Positions 24,999 to 36,143 of a DNA stretch of 64,000 nucleotides are shown piece by piece. The stretch is from Stenocarpella maydis (taxonomy: Eukaryota; Ascomycota; Sordariomycetes; Diaporthales; Diaporthaceae), in NCBI GenBank assembly GCA_002270565.1, contig NQMI01000139.1, positions 1 through 64,000 of the forward strand, read 5' to 3'. Under the pieces are notes generated by a model. It was not told the DNA's origin, ran no database searches, and saw nothing but the letters and a program-made list of their open reading frames with translations. Both the position numbers and the translations under genes were made by a program. The number at the start of each line of letters is the position of its first letter. The stretch's first letter is position 1.

Positions 24999-27085
24999 CT
25001 AGACCTTGCTCAGACCCAGCTCGCGAATGAAAATGTCTGCAGCCTTCTCCCCAATCATCAGAGCAGTGCTCATTGTGTTGCCCGCAACATTCTTGGGTGC
25101 AATGCTCAGGTCGGCCACCTTCAGACCCTTTACGCCGTGCACGCCGAGATTCTCATCTACCACGCCCATTTGCTCCACCGGCGCCATCTTGCACGTCCCG
25201 AGGGGATGCCAGGTTGTTCCAACTCTCGTACGTAGGAACTCTTCAATGAAAATATCGTCCTCAGGTCCGTACTCAATTTCCGCGGCCACGCCGTTGCCTC
25301 CAGTCTTCTGCGGAGATGCCTTGGAGCCTCCGGCGAAGGCCGGATGCTGTCTGGGTAACTCGCCGCCGAAGAAGCGCATGCCTCGTGCGATACTGCGTTG
25401 CTTCTTGTAAGCCCACACATGAGCCTTGATATCCAGATCGTCCTGGTCCGAAAGGTATCCTGTTCTGAAATCGATGGCATCGTCCAGGCTCGGGCCGGTG
25501 ATGTGCTGTGGGATAAAATTCCATGGGTCAGCCTTGATTCATCTTATGCTGAAAGGGCTCATGAGGCACGCAACGGTTGGGCTTACCACATGACCCCGAG
25601 AGTATGGGTACGTCGTATAACTGCAGATGGTGAAGTACATCCCCGGCGGGAAGGGTGCGGGATCCCCAAGGATGCTTTCCTTCTTGTCAGCAAAGATACA
25701 CCTATACAGATAGCTTGCTACTCACCCAGTAACCAAGATCACCGACACCAGCGGCTTGCTCGGGACAGGTTTGAAGTCCTGATCCCAAGCTTGTCGGAAC
25801 CTTGGCCCAAGACTTTCCGCTTCAAGCTCCGTCGGTCGGATCTTGGCGGATGCGTCCACGCCGTTCCAGCTCAGTATCTTGTCATTGTTTGCGAGAAGCT
25901 CTGGGGTCTGCCTCGTTCCGTTGTATACGCTCTCCCAGTTGTCCTCTGGCGGCATTTTTGCCCTGTAAGTGTACAGAGACGCCTGGTGGTCTTGGTAGTC
26001 ATGGCCAACACCCGGCAGATGGGCTAGGACAGGGACATTCGCTCGCTGCAAAACCTCTTGATCGCCGATGCCTGACCTCTCAAGGATACCAGGGGTTCCA
26101 AAAGCACCAGCTGTGACGATGACCATTTTTCTTGCCCTCAACACTCTGTGGGGCGGCTTCTCGGCGGTGGAATCAGCCATGAGTGCCGGGTTCGGCCGGA
26201 ACTCTACGCCCGTGGCCCGGTTTCCTTGATCCACAATGACCCGTACCACCTGCGAACCGACAAGCACATTGAGATTTGGGTGCTCACCGGCCTGCAGACG
26301 CGGGTGCAAGTAGGCGTGCGCAGCATCCTGGCGCTTGCCGTCCGTGGGGGAAACAAAGCGGCGTAGAGACGACACAGCGTTCACAGTCTCGAGGTCTTGT
26401 AGGTCCTGGACTTCGGGATATCCCAGCCGCTTGGTAGCAGCGATGAAGTCGTCTTCGATAGCTTTGCTGCGGAATAGTCCGCCGGATACGTGCATCGGGC
26501 CGTCATGCCCGTGGGTGTTGTTGGCGGCTTCACCGTCGTACGTCTCGAACTATAGCCGTATCCTCCTTGGTTAGCTTCTTAATTACAGACACGAACTGTC
26601 TGGATGCCCGTGCCTTCTTCAGGAAAGGCAGAACGTCCTTCCCTGACCAGCCTTTGGTATCCCACGAGTCAAAGTCGCAAAGCTGACCACGTTGGTAGAT
26701 CATGCCGTTGACAGATGAGCCCCCGCCCAGGAGACCTCCTGTCACCAAGACGACCTCTCGGGATGAGAGCTGGTCCTCCTTTTGGCTCTTGAAGTAGAGG
26801 GCATTGGCAGTGCCAGGCGCAAGCGTGGCACGGTAAAGTGCTGGGCGGGTTACTGTAGCCAGGCCAAAGTTGTCTGGGCCGCTCTCCACCACTAGAATGG
26901 AGAGCTGTTTGTCTGCATCGGCCAGCCTCGAAGCGATTACACAGCCCGCGGTACCACCTGATGATGAGAAGCTTATATGTGAGCGATAGGCATCCGAGAA
27001 ATACGAAGGCTTGTGTTCACTTACCGCCGGCGATAATGACGTCCACCTCCATAATCTCATCGGTCAGCGCTGCGTACAGGCCCAT
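24999..27085 (-). CDS. GMC oxidoreductase, alcohol-oxidase-like
   Basis: FAD-dependent glucose-methanol-choline family enzyme of the alcohol oxidase branch, expected to oxidise an alcohol with release of H2O2. Five exons in transcript order: 27025-27085, 26614-26957, 25726-26549, 25587-25674 and 24999-25505. All phases agree and the product is 607 residues, normal for the family. The FAD-binding GGGTAG motif is at about 20-25, followed by the GMC signature GGGSSVNGMIYQRG and the GAFGTPGILERSG signature. The C-terminal block contains WHPLGTCKM and PKNVAGNTMSTALMIGEKAAD. The start at 27085 (MGLYAAL) fits the usual short N-terminus better than the longer upstream frame. The second intron appears to use a GC donor. 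No secretion signal or clear peroxisomal tripeptide (ends LSKV), so it may be cytosolic. The substrate cannot be read from sequence. Confidence 0.92.
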
Positions 27086-28100
27086 TATTTGCTCAAAATT
27101 GAATATACTCAACCACGGAGGGACAAGAACTGCTGTGGCGAGGGGTAGGCTTGTCAATCCAGGTGAGGAGAAAGTAAGCTGGGAAGACGCCTCCTCTTTG
27201 TAGCCAGGTGGCAAGTACGCCTCAGCAGGTCGAGGCGTAGGTTAATGAGATCATTAAGTGTTGCCCTTCCGCTTCGCTTCAGGGTAACGACGAGCGGAGC
27301 TTTCTCTACTTACCGCGCAAAGTGTCAGGGTTTCTTATACCTGGATTGATTCAACTATGAACGGAGTGCTTGGATTAATCAGTTAATGTACTTCTTGATG
27401 TACTATACATACCTTAGAGAGGATATTATTAATATCATGATATCGAGGAAGGAGGGTAGTGCTGAGGAGGAGCTCTTAATGCTGGGCGCCTATAGCTAGA
27501 TCTTGCAAGGGCTGCACCTCTAGTTATGCTATAACTCTCCTCTTAATACCATGGATGAAATTAACGATATTCTTATAATAAGTTTTAAATTAATCATATG
27601 TACTTAAAAGCTCTGCCTTATTGTTACTGCCCTTCTGCTTCGCTTTAGGGTAACTTCCTCGCTACGCTTATTCCCCAGCCGTTATAACGCAGCTACTTAC
27701 TCAGCCTACAGCTAGGAAAATACCTCTTAACCCGAGGGTACTAACCATGCAAAGTGGCTGCCTCCAATTGTATTGAAATTATGTCCACTTTCTACGTATT
27801 CTGAACACTTCCACCCTATTGTTTTTAGCATTCAAAGCAAACTTTCAGCTTTTGCGTCTACCAGGTTCTCAGGATTAAAAAAAAAAAAAATCCGGTTCTC
27901 ACATGGCCGTCGCGAGTCCACAGCTTGGCTTAGGGTTTGGTTCAGCGTTGAGCTCCATCTGGCGGTAAGGAAAGGTGACCCTTTTGTCTCGCGACTGCAA
28001 ACAGTCGGCCCAAAAGAACAAGACGGAAGAAAAACTTGTGACGATTTTCATTATTGAGCCTGTACCAATATCGCCTGTTGATTTACATAGGGGCACCTGC
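27086..28100. repeat. Degraded repeat debris upstream of the GMC gene
   Basis: After about 150 bp of promoter, 27230-27720 becomes AT-rich in patches. It carries two diverged copies of a cccttccgcttcgcttcagg-like sequence, at 27265-27290 and 27630-27655. The second differs by C-to-T changes, as RIP would produce. The 12-mer agccgttataac at 27678 also occurs near 4752. This is probably an old transposon relic. 27720-28100 shows nothing definite apart from an A-run at 27878-27890. Confidence 0.5.
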
Positions 28101-28121
28101 TGCGCCAGAGAGGGTTGAGCT

Positions 28122-28965
28122 GTGCCGAGTCCGCATCCAGACCAGACTGCGCGTTGCCTAGAGGTTACCAAACAGATTCGCTACGGCGATCCCTGCAAAG
28201 CCCAGGTTGTCCGGCGCCTTGTGGGTGGAAAACATCTCGTCGCCGAGATCTTCGACCCTCTGTACGTCGGGCCCGACGAGGATGGATTCCCGCCCACGTA
28301 CTTTAGCGGGCGCTCCTACTCATGTGAGGCGGCCGCCTACGAGAGGGTTAAGGAAGGTGGTCTGGATGGAAGGTTTACTCCAAAAATTTGAGGCATGTTG
28401 GTCCCTCGAGCTGCCGTTGCGCGACGTCAAGGGCCAGGTGGTCCACCGTCTACGAGGTCCTTCTGATCCTGCAGCAATTTATACCCGGCGACACCATGCA
28501 GGCCCTGATGGGTCGGGGATACAAGGAGAAGATAGTCCTTGGGTGCGCATGGATCTGCTCAACCGTCTTATGGAAGCCATCAGCGAACTCGACTCTACCG
28601 GATGGAGAAGCGACGACATACACCCAAGAAACTTGATGCTGGCTAAGGATGCGAAGGATGAGTGGCAAACCACGCTGACCGACTTCAGCCATTCTCGAGT
28701 GCGGGACCTACCGGACTCCAAGTGGCGGACACGCCGCGGCCGGGAGCAGCAGCAGCAGCCAGAATCTCCCATTACCATGGTGTCGCGATGTTGGCCGCCT
28801 CACTGAATCGGTTGGGTACCCAAGGAGTACGATGGGCAAGCCAAAGACAGCTTTGACAGTCGGCTGAGACAGATGAAGGACCGGTGGGAGGGTTGTAGCC
28901 AGTATGAGCCTGTCAACTACGGGTGTCTGCGCCGGCCTGAAGAAGCTGGCGGCACTGTCACCGGT
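28122..28965 (+). pseudogene. Broken kinase-fold (aminoglycoside phosphotransferase-like) gene
   Basis: Consecutive peptide blocks resemble one fungal protein-kinase-like or APH-type protein but lie in different frames. An N-lobe-like block at 28122-28385 contains VVRRLVGGKHLVAEIFDPLY. The block containing CWSLELPLRDVKG follows in another frame, then LILQQFIPGDTMQAL in a third. A catalytic-loop-like block, SDDIHPRNLML..TLTDFSHSRV, lies near 28590-28710. A C-terminal block around 28815-28930 is again shifted. At least three frameshifts separate them and no intron signals explain the breaks. The HP-R-N and TDFS strings correspond to the catalytic and metal-binding loops of this fold. It sits next to repeat debris, which suits gene decay. 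The exact family assignment is tentative. Confidence 0.6.
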
Positions 28966-29896
28966 TCGACTCCATGCTCGACTTCCTCAATCTACGACTC
29001 CTCATGAGGAATGACCCCGAGCCTAGGTCAACTGAACATTTCGTCTCCAGAGACCCCATACTAGGAATTCCCCTATGGGATTGACCTGCACAAATATTCT
29101 GAAGCCAATGACTCAATGAAAAACAGCAGGGACGTAAATTTCCGGATCTGAGGGTCCGCGTGAAAAACCAGAGATCCTCAAGGAAGCTTGAGAGCCTGGA
29201 TCCATTGATGTCTCCTGGCTTTGGGGTAATGCATTGTCAAGACGCCAGTCCCTGGTACCGGTCTCCTCGAGGAGAGCTGCCCTTGAGATGAAGAGGTGAG
29301 AATACGGATTCCAGAATGTGATTGATTCAGTATACAGCCGAAGGCACCCTTGCTGGGTTTGAACCTATCCTGAGAGGCCAAGGTTGCATTCTATTTAAAA
29401 ATTGGAACGGTTTGCTGTATTCTGGGACTTCGGTCTGATTTGCATACATAGTTGATCTGGATTTCCGCACATCCCAGCCAAGAGCGTTCAAGGTCACTTC
29501 AAAGTTGGGTCAGGCGATTAAAGGTCCGAGTTGCTTGCCCCAAATTGACAGCCGTGTAAGTGAAGAAGTGCTAGGAAAGTCTTTTATCAGCCGGGTATGC
29601 AGTGGGCTGGTTCTTTACATAGGCGTGAGAAGTAACTTTACTTCTCTCTTGAGCCTTTTTTGGTGTGCATTATACAAAAACCCGCCATTCTCAGATCCAG
29701 CTTTTCCGTCACCAGCAGAATAAGTATACCGAGAAATCAACTCTCTGCCTTGCCGTCGAGGGGTATATTCAGATGCAGGAAATGAGAGCAATATCAGCAT
29801 GTAAATAGACACGTAGGCGCACTCTCTTGGCGCCTGCACAAGGCGCAAAGTGGGCAGGCGCGATCACGGAGCCGGACATGAATCCAAAAGCACTTG
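28966..29896. other. Intergenic region between kinase relic and Zn2Cys6 regulator
   Basis: No convincing gene. Several short frames occur without conserved features. The last few hundred bases would be the 3' UTR of the minus-strand regulator. Confidence 0.5.
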
Positions 29897-32146
29897 TCAC
29901 CAGGTGATCTGGGTCACGCGGGTCTTGATGTCAGGGCTTCCCGCGGCGGTATTCCTGCTTCCGCACTGCAGGACGGCGCTGTGATTCTTGAGGTCGAATT
30001 CGACAGCCTTGACCATGACCCGCTTGGCCTCGGGGACGGTCCTCTGCGCCGCCGCGGCGCTGCTGGCTGTCGAATCGCGCCGCATTTCCCAGCGCGCGTT
30101 ACCGCCGGGCCCTAGATTGTCGCCCAGCTCGGGTGATGCGCTGGCCTGGCGGAGCTTGGGTGACGTCCCGTTGCCGTTCACGCTCGCCGGCTGCGGGGAG
30201 TACCCGCCCGCTTCCGACAACGAGCCTGCGGGGCTCCGCCCCGGAGTCATGGCGGGCAGGTTGTCCTCCTCCTCGATCTCCATGATCCACGTGCCGATCC
30301 GCGCCGTGAGCTCGCTGTCCCACATGCCTTCCCTCCTCGAGCTGCTGCGCAGCAGCTGGATGGCCTGTCTCCTGAGGACTGGGCTGCGGCATTTGGTGGC
30401 GACGACGTACAGCGGTGGGACAATGCCCAGGTCAGCGCTGAAGCTCGGCTTGATGTGACTGGCCATATAAGTGTGGCCATCAAAGATGTCTGGCCCCTGG
30501 GAGTTGTAGTGGTGGCAAGTCCGAGGGTCGGGACACCTCTTCTCAGCTGCTCGCCTCTCCTGGTCTCCCACGACCTCGAGACCAAGGTCGACTATCGTTT
30601 TGAACTGTGGCTGGAATACGTCAAAGTGCTGTTCGCTATCGCTAAAGGTCATGAGGAATAGGATCTGCCCCATGATCTGAAACATCTTGAGGACGGCGAT
30701 GGCGGCTTTCTCCTGGCTGCTCACGCCGGGCGAAAACCTCGATTTCAAAATGTTCTCAAACGCGTCCGCCCATGCCTCTATCCGGCCCCTAAAGGACAGC
30801 CCGTACTGCCGTAGGCTTGCAGGCAGGACGCCCATTGGGCCATCTCCGCTGGCCTGTGCAAAGAGCCTCTCGGTGAACCTAAACATCTGTTCACAAAGCG
30901 TGTCCCATGCGATTCTTGCCTCGTGGAGCGAATCGAACTGGTCGGGAATGGGGTCCTGATGCAGAGATAAAGGTGAGCCCTCCTCTGATGAGGGCGAGGA
31001 TGGGTCGGTGCAAGGTTGTATTAGCTGGATGACATATGGTTTTGGGAAGTGGAAGGCCATGTCGTAGGATTTGGCCTGAATGGCCAGGCGGGTGAACATC
31101 TGGATGATCTCATCTTCGACCGGCTCTTCTGGCCTCGACAGAAAAGCACGCCGCCTCTGCGCGCGCAGCTGCTCCAAAAGACGCAGACCGTTCTGGATTT
31201 GTCTGATGGCCTGCTTGTGGTCGCCTATGAAGGAGTCGAAGCATGCCAGCAGGACACTGGCCATGAGCCGCGTCCTGTTGGCAGTGCTGTCCTGGCCGGT
31301 AACGCCGACCAGAGACGTGATGGCATTGGAGTAGGACCGCACGGCCACCTCCCAGTGCTGCCACGCAGTGTCGGCGGCAACGACCATGGCTGCGGGCGAG
31401 CTCGGAGGAGACTCGCAGTGCTTTTCCAACGTCTTGTACAAGGCGCCCAGCGCCACGACGGCATGGCGCACAGCGGCTTCAGAGTGGCACTCCTGAAGGA
31501 CCAGGCGCGACCAAAAGGTGGAATCGAAATAACCCGACAGCTCGTTGGCCGTGTGGGCCTGGAACAGCTGGAAATAGAGGCCGTCCTGCTCGGGGACGGG
31601 ACAGGTCGAGGGCCTGTAGAGGGTGATTGAGGTCTGTGGCACAAGGGGTGTCTGAGGGGGCGTGTGTCGTAGGTGAATCTTGGAGAGGCGCCGCGGAGGG
31701 AGCTGCGCGGACCGGGCGGGCCGGGCAGGCTGCAGAGGCTGGACTGCTGGGGCGGTGGCGACAAGGGGCTGTAGTGCCGCAGGCCGCGGCCTGGGAGCAA
31801 TGCGCACCTCCTCGAATGGCCGCGAGCTCCGCGGAGGCGGCGGGTAGCCGGAGCACACCTTTTTGGAGCGCACACACTGCGTGCAGGCGGGCCGTTTCTC
31901 GTCGCATTTTATCCTGCGCTGCCTGCAGCCGGGGGTGGTGTGAGGTTAGTGAGCGTCCGGTGCGGATCGGGATTCAGATGGGGGAGGGGGGGGTGTGACT
32001 GACTTGCAGTTGTTGCATCCCGTCTTGACCTTGGGCTTGCTTGTCCTCGCGCGCCTCTGTCTTGGGGGGTCGCCGGAGGAGCTGGGAGAGGTTGTGGTAG
32101 GGGCCGGGGACGGAGGGCCGTTGCGCTGGTTAGTTCCGGGCGCCAT
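29897..32146 (-). CDS. Zn2Cys6 (fungal binuclear cluster) transcription factor
   Basis: Fungus-specific nuclear regulator. Exons in transcript order 32004-32146 and 29897-31922 join in phase to 722 residues. The binuclear cluster is complete: C44, C47, C54, C61, C64 and C71 with the canonical 2-6-6-2-6 spacing and the basic RRIK core. The single intron cuts the cluster just after the second cysteine (AA|G, residue 48). A Pro/Ala/Arg-rich linker follows, then a long alpha-helical middle region resembling fungal regulator middle-homology domains (WSRLVLQECHSEAAVRHAVVAL is typical). The C-terminus is Ser/Gly/Pro-rich. An in-frame ATG at 32191 would add 15 residues; 32146 is preferred because the sequence between looks non-conserved. 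Its target pathway cannot be inferred, as no cluster genes adjoin it. Confidence 0.93.
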
Positions 32147-33121
32147 GATGGAAGGATGAACCGAGGGTTGACCAGACGGCGGGGCGAGCAACTGCCATTA
32201 CAGCCATGCAATGGCGTGCTGTCGAGCAGGCAGTCCCGAGTCTCTGCGAGATGTCGTAGGTGTTGGAGATGCCAGGGAGGAGGAGCAGTGGTCGCAGAGG
32301 ACCTCGTGGTGTGGGGTTGGGGCGTTGGTAGGATCGACTGACTAGTAACGGGAATGGTGATGGGATGGGCCTCTCCGGACAGGCACAAGGGGCGGTGGGG
32401 TTTTAATACATGAGATATGGGCTGCTGTGGATGTGCGGCACGGAATTGGGTCGACAGGCGTGCTGATGCAGGAGCTGGAGCTACACAGCCGCCACAGACC
32501 GACTAGGACCGTCACATCAAGACGGCATTTCAGCCTGCGTCCACTTTGATGGCGACGGGGGACGGGGCAACCGGTCGGGGGCGCGCACCTTCTTCTTGTT
32601 TCTTCCTGCTGTCTTGTCTCGGGGTTCTTCGTCTTTCGGCTTCTGACTGCTGGCAGCGTCACTCGAGGGCCTCAAGGTCCGACACTGAGTGTGAGGGTTA
32701 CGAGGATGCGCGTCCAAGTTGCACACACAACAAATACTGAGCGACGAGGACAGCCAAGGCTGGCCTGGGATCTACCGAAGCGGGCGGGGGAATCGGGAAC
32801 CCGAGGGCGGGCCTCCCCAGACCGGGGCAGTGACAGACAGGCTCGTGCCACCACGTGGGAAGGTTGGCGAACTGCCGGGTGGGCAGAGATGAAGGGGGCT
32901 GGCAGGGCAGGCAGAGAGACGGCCCAGGGCAGATGGTTGAGCGATAGCAGGATATATATGTTGGACAGAACTAACTGCCCGCGTAATAGTAATAACGGTC
33001 CTCACGCCTCGGTTGTCTCGGCCGACAAGGGCTGCAGGGCAGGGCTGGCTGGGCTGGGCTCCTGGAGGCTACATATATAAGCCGCGACACCGAGCTGGCT
33101 GCATCATTTTGCGGGCGTTCA

Positions 33122-33126
<5 letters not shown>

Positions 33127-33163
<37 letters not shown>

Positions 33164-33238
33164 CACTACGTAGATACGTAGATACGTAGTACACCTACCG
33201 ATGTATGTATGTATGTATGTATGTATGTACGTACGTAC
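33127..33238. repeat. Compound microsatellite: (TG)n, TACGTA repeats, (ATGT)n
   Basis: (TG)17 at about 33127-33160 is followed by three tacgtaga-type units at about 33167-33190, then (ATGT)n at 33201-33228 running into (ACGT)n. Three different simple motifs lie within 110 bp. Confidence 0.95.
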
Positions 33239-34674
33239 ATGCATCAATGATGCGTGTGTATGCCCCTCGCTCGCTGCCCACATCCTCAACGCTTCTTCAT
33301 GTTTGCATGTTGGCCCCCTCGACCCACGCCAACACCAACATCACATACGGCCGGCCTGCAGGTGTGTGCATGCATGCGCCGGCCTTCCTGGCCCCTTAGG
33401 GTACGTGATGATACACCCATGACGACGCCCGGTGCTTGGTGTTTGCCTATCCAAAGAGGCAGCCTGGGACCACGGACTCCACACCGCAACTGCGGCTGGC
33501 CTGACATGACCAAGACCATGACAAACAGACAGACATATGCCGTCTATTGATATCTCCCTGCCCACCCCATGCCCATCATCCCAGACATTCTGACATTCTG
33601 ACATTCCTGCAAGCCCCCGATGCAAAGACAGGATTCCTCGATCCTCGATCTGGGACCATGACCCGCCTTCCCCAGATCAATGCCGCCCCCCCCCCCACGC
33701 GGGAAAACACGGCGTCTGGCGTCTGTCGGCATCGCTGTCAAGACAAGCAGGTGGCCCGGGCCAGATCGACTTTGTCCTGCGGACATCATTCTCCGCCACC
33801 CACCATCTCAGCCCTATAGCAAACCGAGAGTCATGGGCCCAACAAACATTAGAACTCATTGGATCCCACCATGACCTCTGAGGGCACCCGCATCCAACCC
33901 TGGGGCCAATCGTTCACCTGGGCATTTACGGCAATCAACGGGCGCCTGCCACACCCCCCCGGGCACTCATCCCCATCATGGCTGCGTCGAAACCTGCCGA
34001 AGAGGGCCGTCGTCAGCCCTATGTCCAGAAACAGGCCCTGGTTCGCGAGGAGGCGTTGCCGGCACTGCAGAGCGAGGCCACTAGCATCTCTTCCGCGCCG
34101 TTTCCTTCCCCAATCACAGCACCAGGGAGCCCGTCGACTGTTCGGCCTCTTCCTACGCCCCGGACCTTGTAACGGGCGACGGGGGCCGACAGGAGGGGAT
34201 CCCTGAACGGCCTGCTCCCGCATCCAAGAGTGCCCCCCGGAGGTGACACGGCAGTCTCGACGTATGAATCGGCCTTGACCCCAGGTTTATACCATCCATT
34301 CCCCCCAGGCATTGTGGGTGCCCCGCCGGGTGCATCTATCAGGGCTCCTCGAGGGCCAAGCAGATCTCCAGTGCCAGCCTCCGGAACATCAACATGGCAA
34401 AGACAGACCCCGAGAATTTGCGAGCACGACAGCGGCACGAAAGCTGATGATCACCTGTGCGGCGGCAATGGGTTGCCTAGCCTTGAAACTTCCTCACCCT
34501 ACACGTGTGGCATCGCAGCAATGAATTATTGATCACAGGCACCAGCCTGCGCCACAATCTTGCCTCGAGTTGGTGGGATGCCTGACTGCCTGGATGCAAG
34601 ACGGCGGGGACACTAGTGTAGGCTGCTAAGGTGTTCAACGCACACCTGGTTCCGGCCGGGCTGCAGGGGGGCAA

Positions 34675-34772
34675 GCTCATGGAGAGAGCTCATGGAGAGA
34701 GCTCATGGAGAGAGCTCATGGGGAGAGAGAGCTCATGGGGAGAGAGAGCTCATGGGGAGAGAGAGCTCTCCT
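34675..34772. repeat. Short minisatellite with 13-17 bp units
   Basis: Three units of the form ATGGAGAGAGCTC are followed by three longer units ATGGGGAGAGAGAGCTC. The change in unit length within one array points to slippage of the GA core plus unit duplication. Each unit contains the palindrome GAGCTC. Confidence 0.9.
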
Positions 34773-36143
34773 CCCCTGCCCTGCCACCCGTTCCCCACAC
34801 CAGGAGGCTGTGTGCAGCATTAGGCTCGTGCAGCCCCTGCTCGCCCATCGCGATAGCGCTCGGAACCACCGTGTTGGGTCGTCGCTAACGCAGCTCCCCG
34901 TTGACAAGCCACAGGAGCCCGCTTCGATGAGCCACGAGGAGGATCCGGCTACCAGACTGACCTACAGAGTAGGGATTGCGGGAGGAAGGTCGTAGCCGGT
35001 GAGGAATGATGTCAAGGACTCACCGCTTCCAATGGCACGATGATGATGACGGCCTCACCTGTGCAGTAAGCGTGCTGCGAGGGCTGGCTATCTCGTTGGG
35101 GTCAGAGGTCTGCCCGGGGAGGAAGCCTGCACTCTCCCCGAGAGGGTCGAGGTGACGGGTCCTTCACAACTGCAGCACCTCACCATACCCTTTGCACACC
35201 CCTGGCGCCCGACAAGTCACTTCTTGGGCAAGGCTGGTTTCCTTTTCGCTCCGGTAGGGCTGAGTGCCCAGGCTCTCAGGGCCGAGAGTGAAGCTGTGCG
35301 ACGCTTATTCCACATCGATCGCCGTCCTCCATTGGGCACGCCTGGGGCGAACCCTCACCACCACCCGGCAGCATAATCAGCGGGCACCACACGGCCTGCA
35401 TATGGCGTGACACATGGCCCTGGAGACGGCCCGAAAGGGGACCACGTCGAGTTGCAAGCTGTAGCCTTTCTTGTTGCATGCCCGCCCTACTGCACTGGAC
35501 GGCGCTCGTTGGCCTGCCCGCCCTTGTGCTGCAGCTATCACCGCCAAGTCCTCAATTCGCCAGGCCCTTGGGCAGTACGGATGCGGGGCTGGGCGCGGCC
35601 GGCCATTTCTCTGTAATTAGTATCCATCTGATATTTTTTCCACAACTGAATCCCTTACCGCGCCCGCCCAAGGCGGCTGACAGAGCTGTCTAAGAGGTGT
35701 ACTAGTCCCCATCTCTGTGCGTCTGGGGCATGGATCCGCCCACGATAACAGGGGCTGACCTGAGCAGTGGGCTCATAGGCTCCTGGCTAGATGTCTCTAA
35801 TCTCATTGAATCTTGTTGAACATGCATAGTACAGAGGCTCGAGGAACATGAAGGCGCTGTCGGAGAACCGTTAACACGCCAGCCAATCAGGGATTCGAAA
35901 CGTGCGGTAGGTTGTCTCCACTATCAAGTCTGGGGGGAACCATCACCCAAGTTTGGGACTGTCACCAAAAAAATTCTGGCCCGATATTGCCCACTAGGAG
36001 TGTCCAGGCCTCAAGGGGCTAGGTAGTTTACACACGACGAGCTCAGGACGTTGCAGCGGAGGCCAGATCTGTCTAGTGATTGATTGCTTGGCCCTGCCCG
36101 GGAGATCTGCAGAGCCCGTATCCAAAGAGGGCCGACCCGGCGG

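Larger units (their letters stand above)
32147..36143. other. 4 kb gene-poor region with simple repeats
   Basis: Divergent upstream DNA of the Zn2Cys6 gene and RIT1. Frames are short and unconserved on both strands. It contains the (TG)n, (ATGT)n and minisatellite tracts listed separately, plus an A-run and a C-run. No tRNA, rRNA or gene recognised. Confidence 0.5.

Noticed and set aside
35885..35920. gattcgaaac string resembling a Pol III B box
   Set aside because: No matching A box or foldable arms within tRNA distance.
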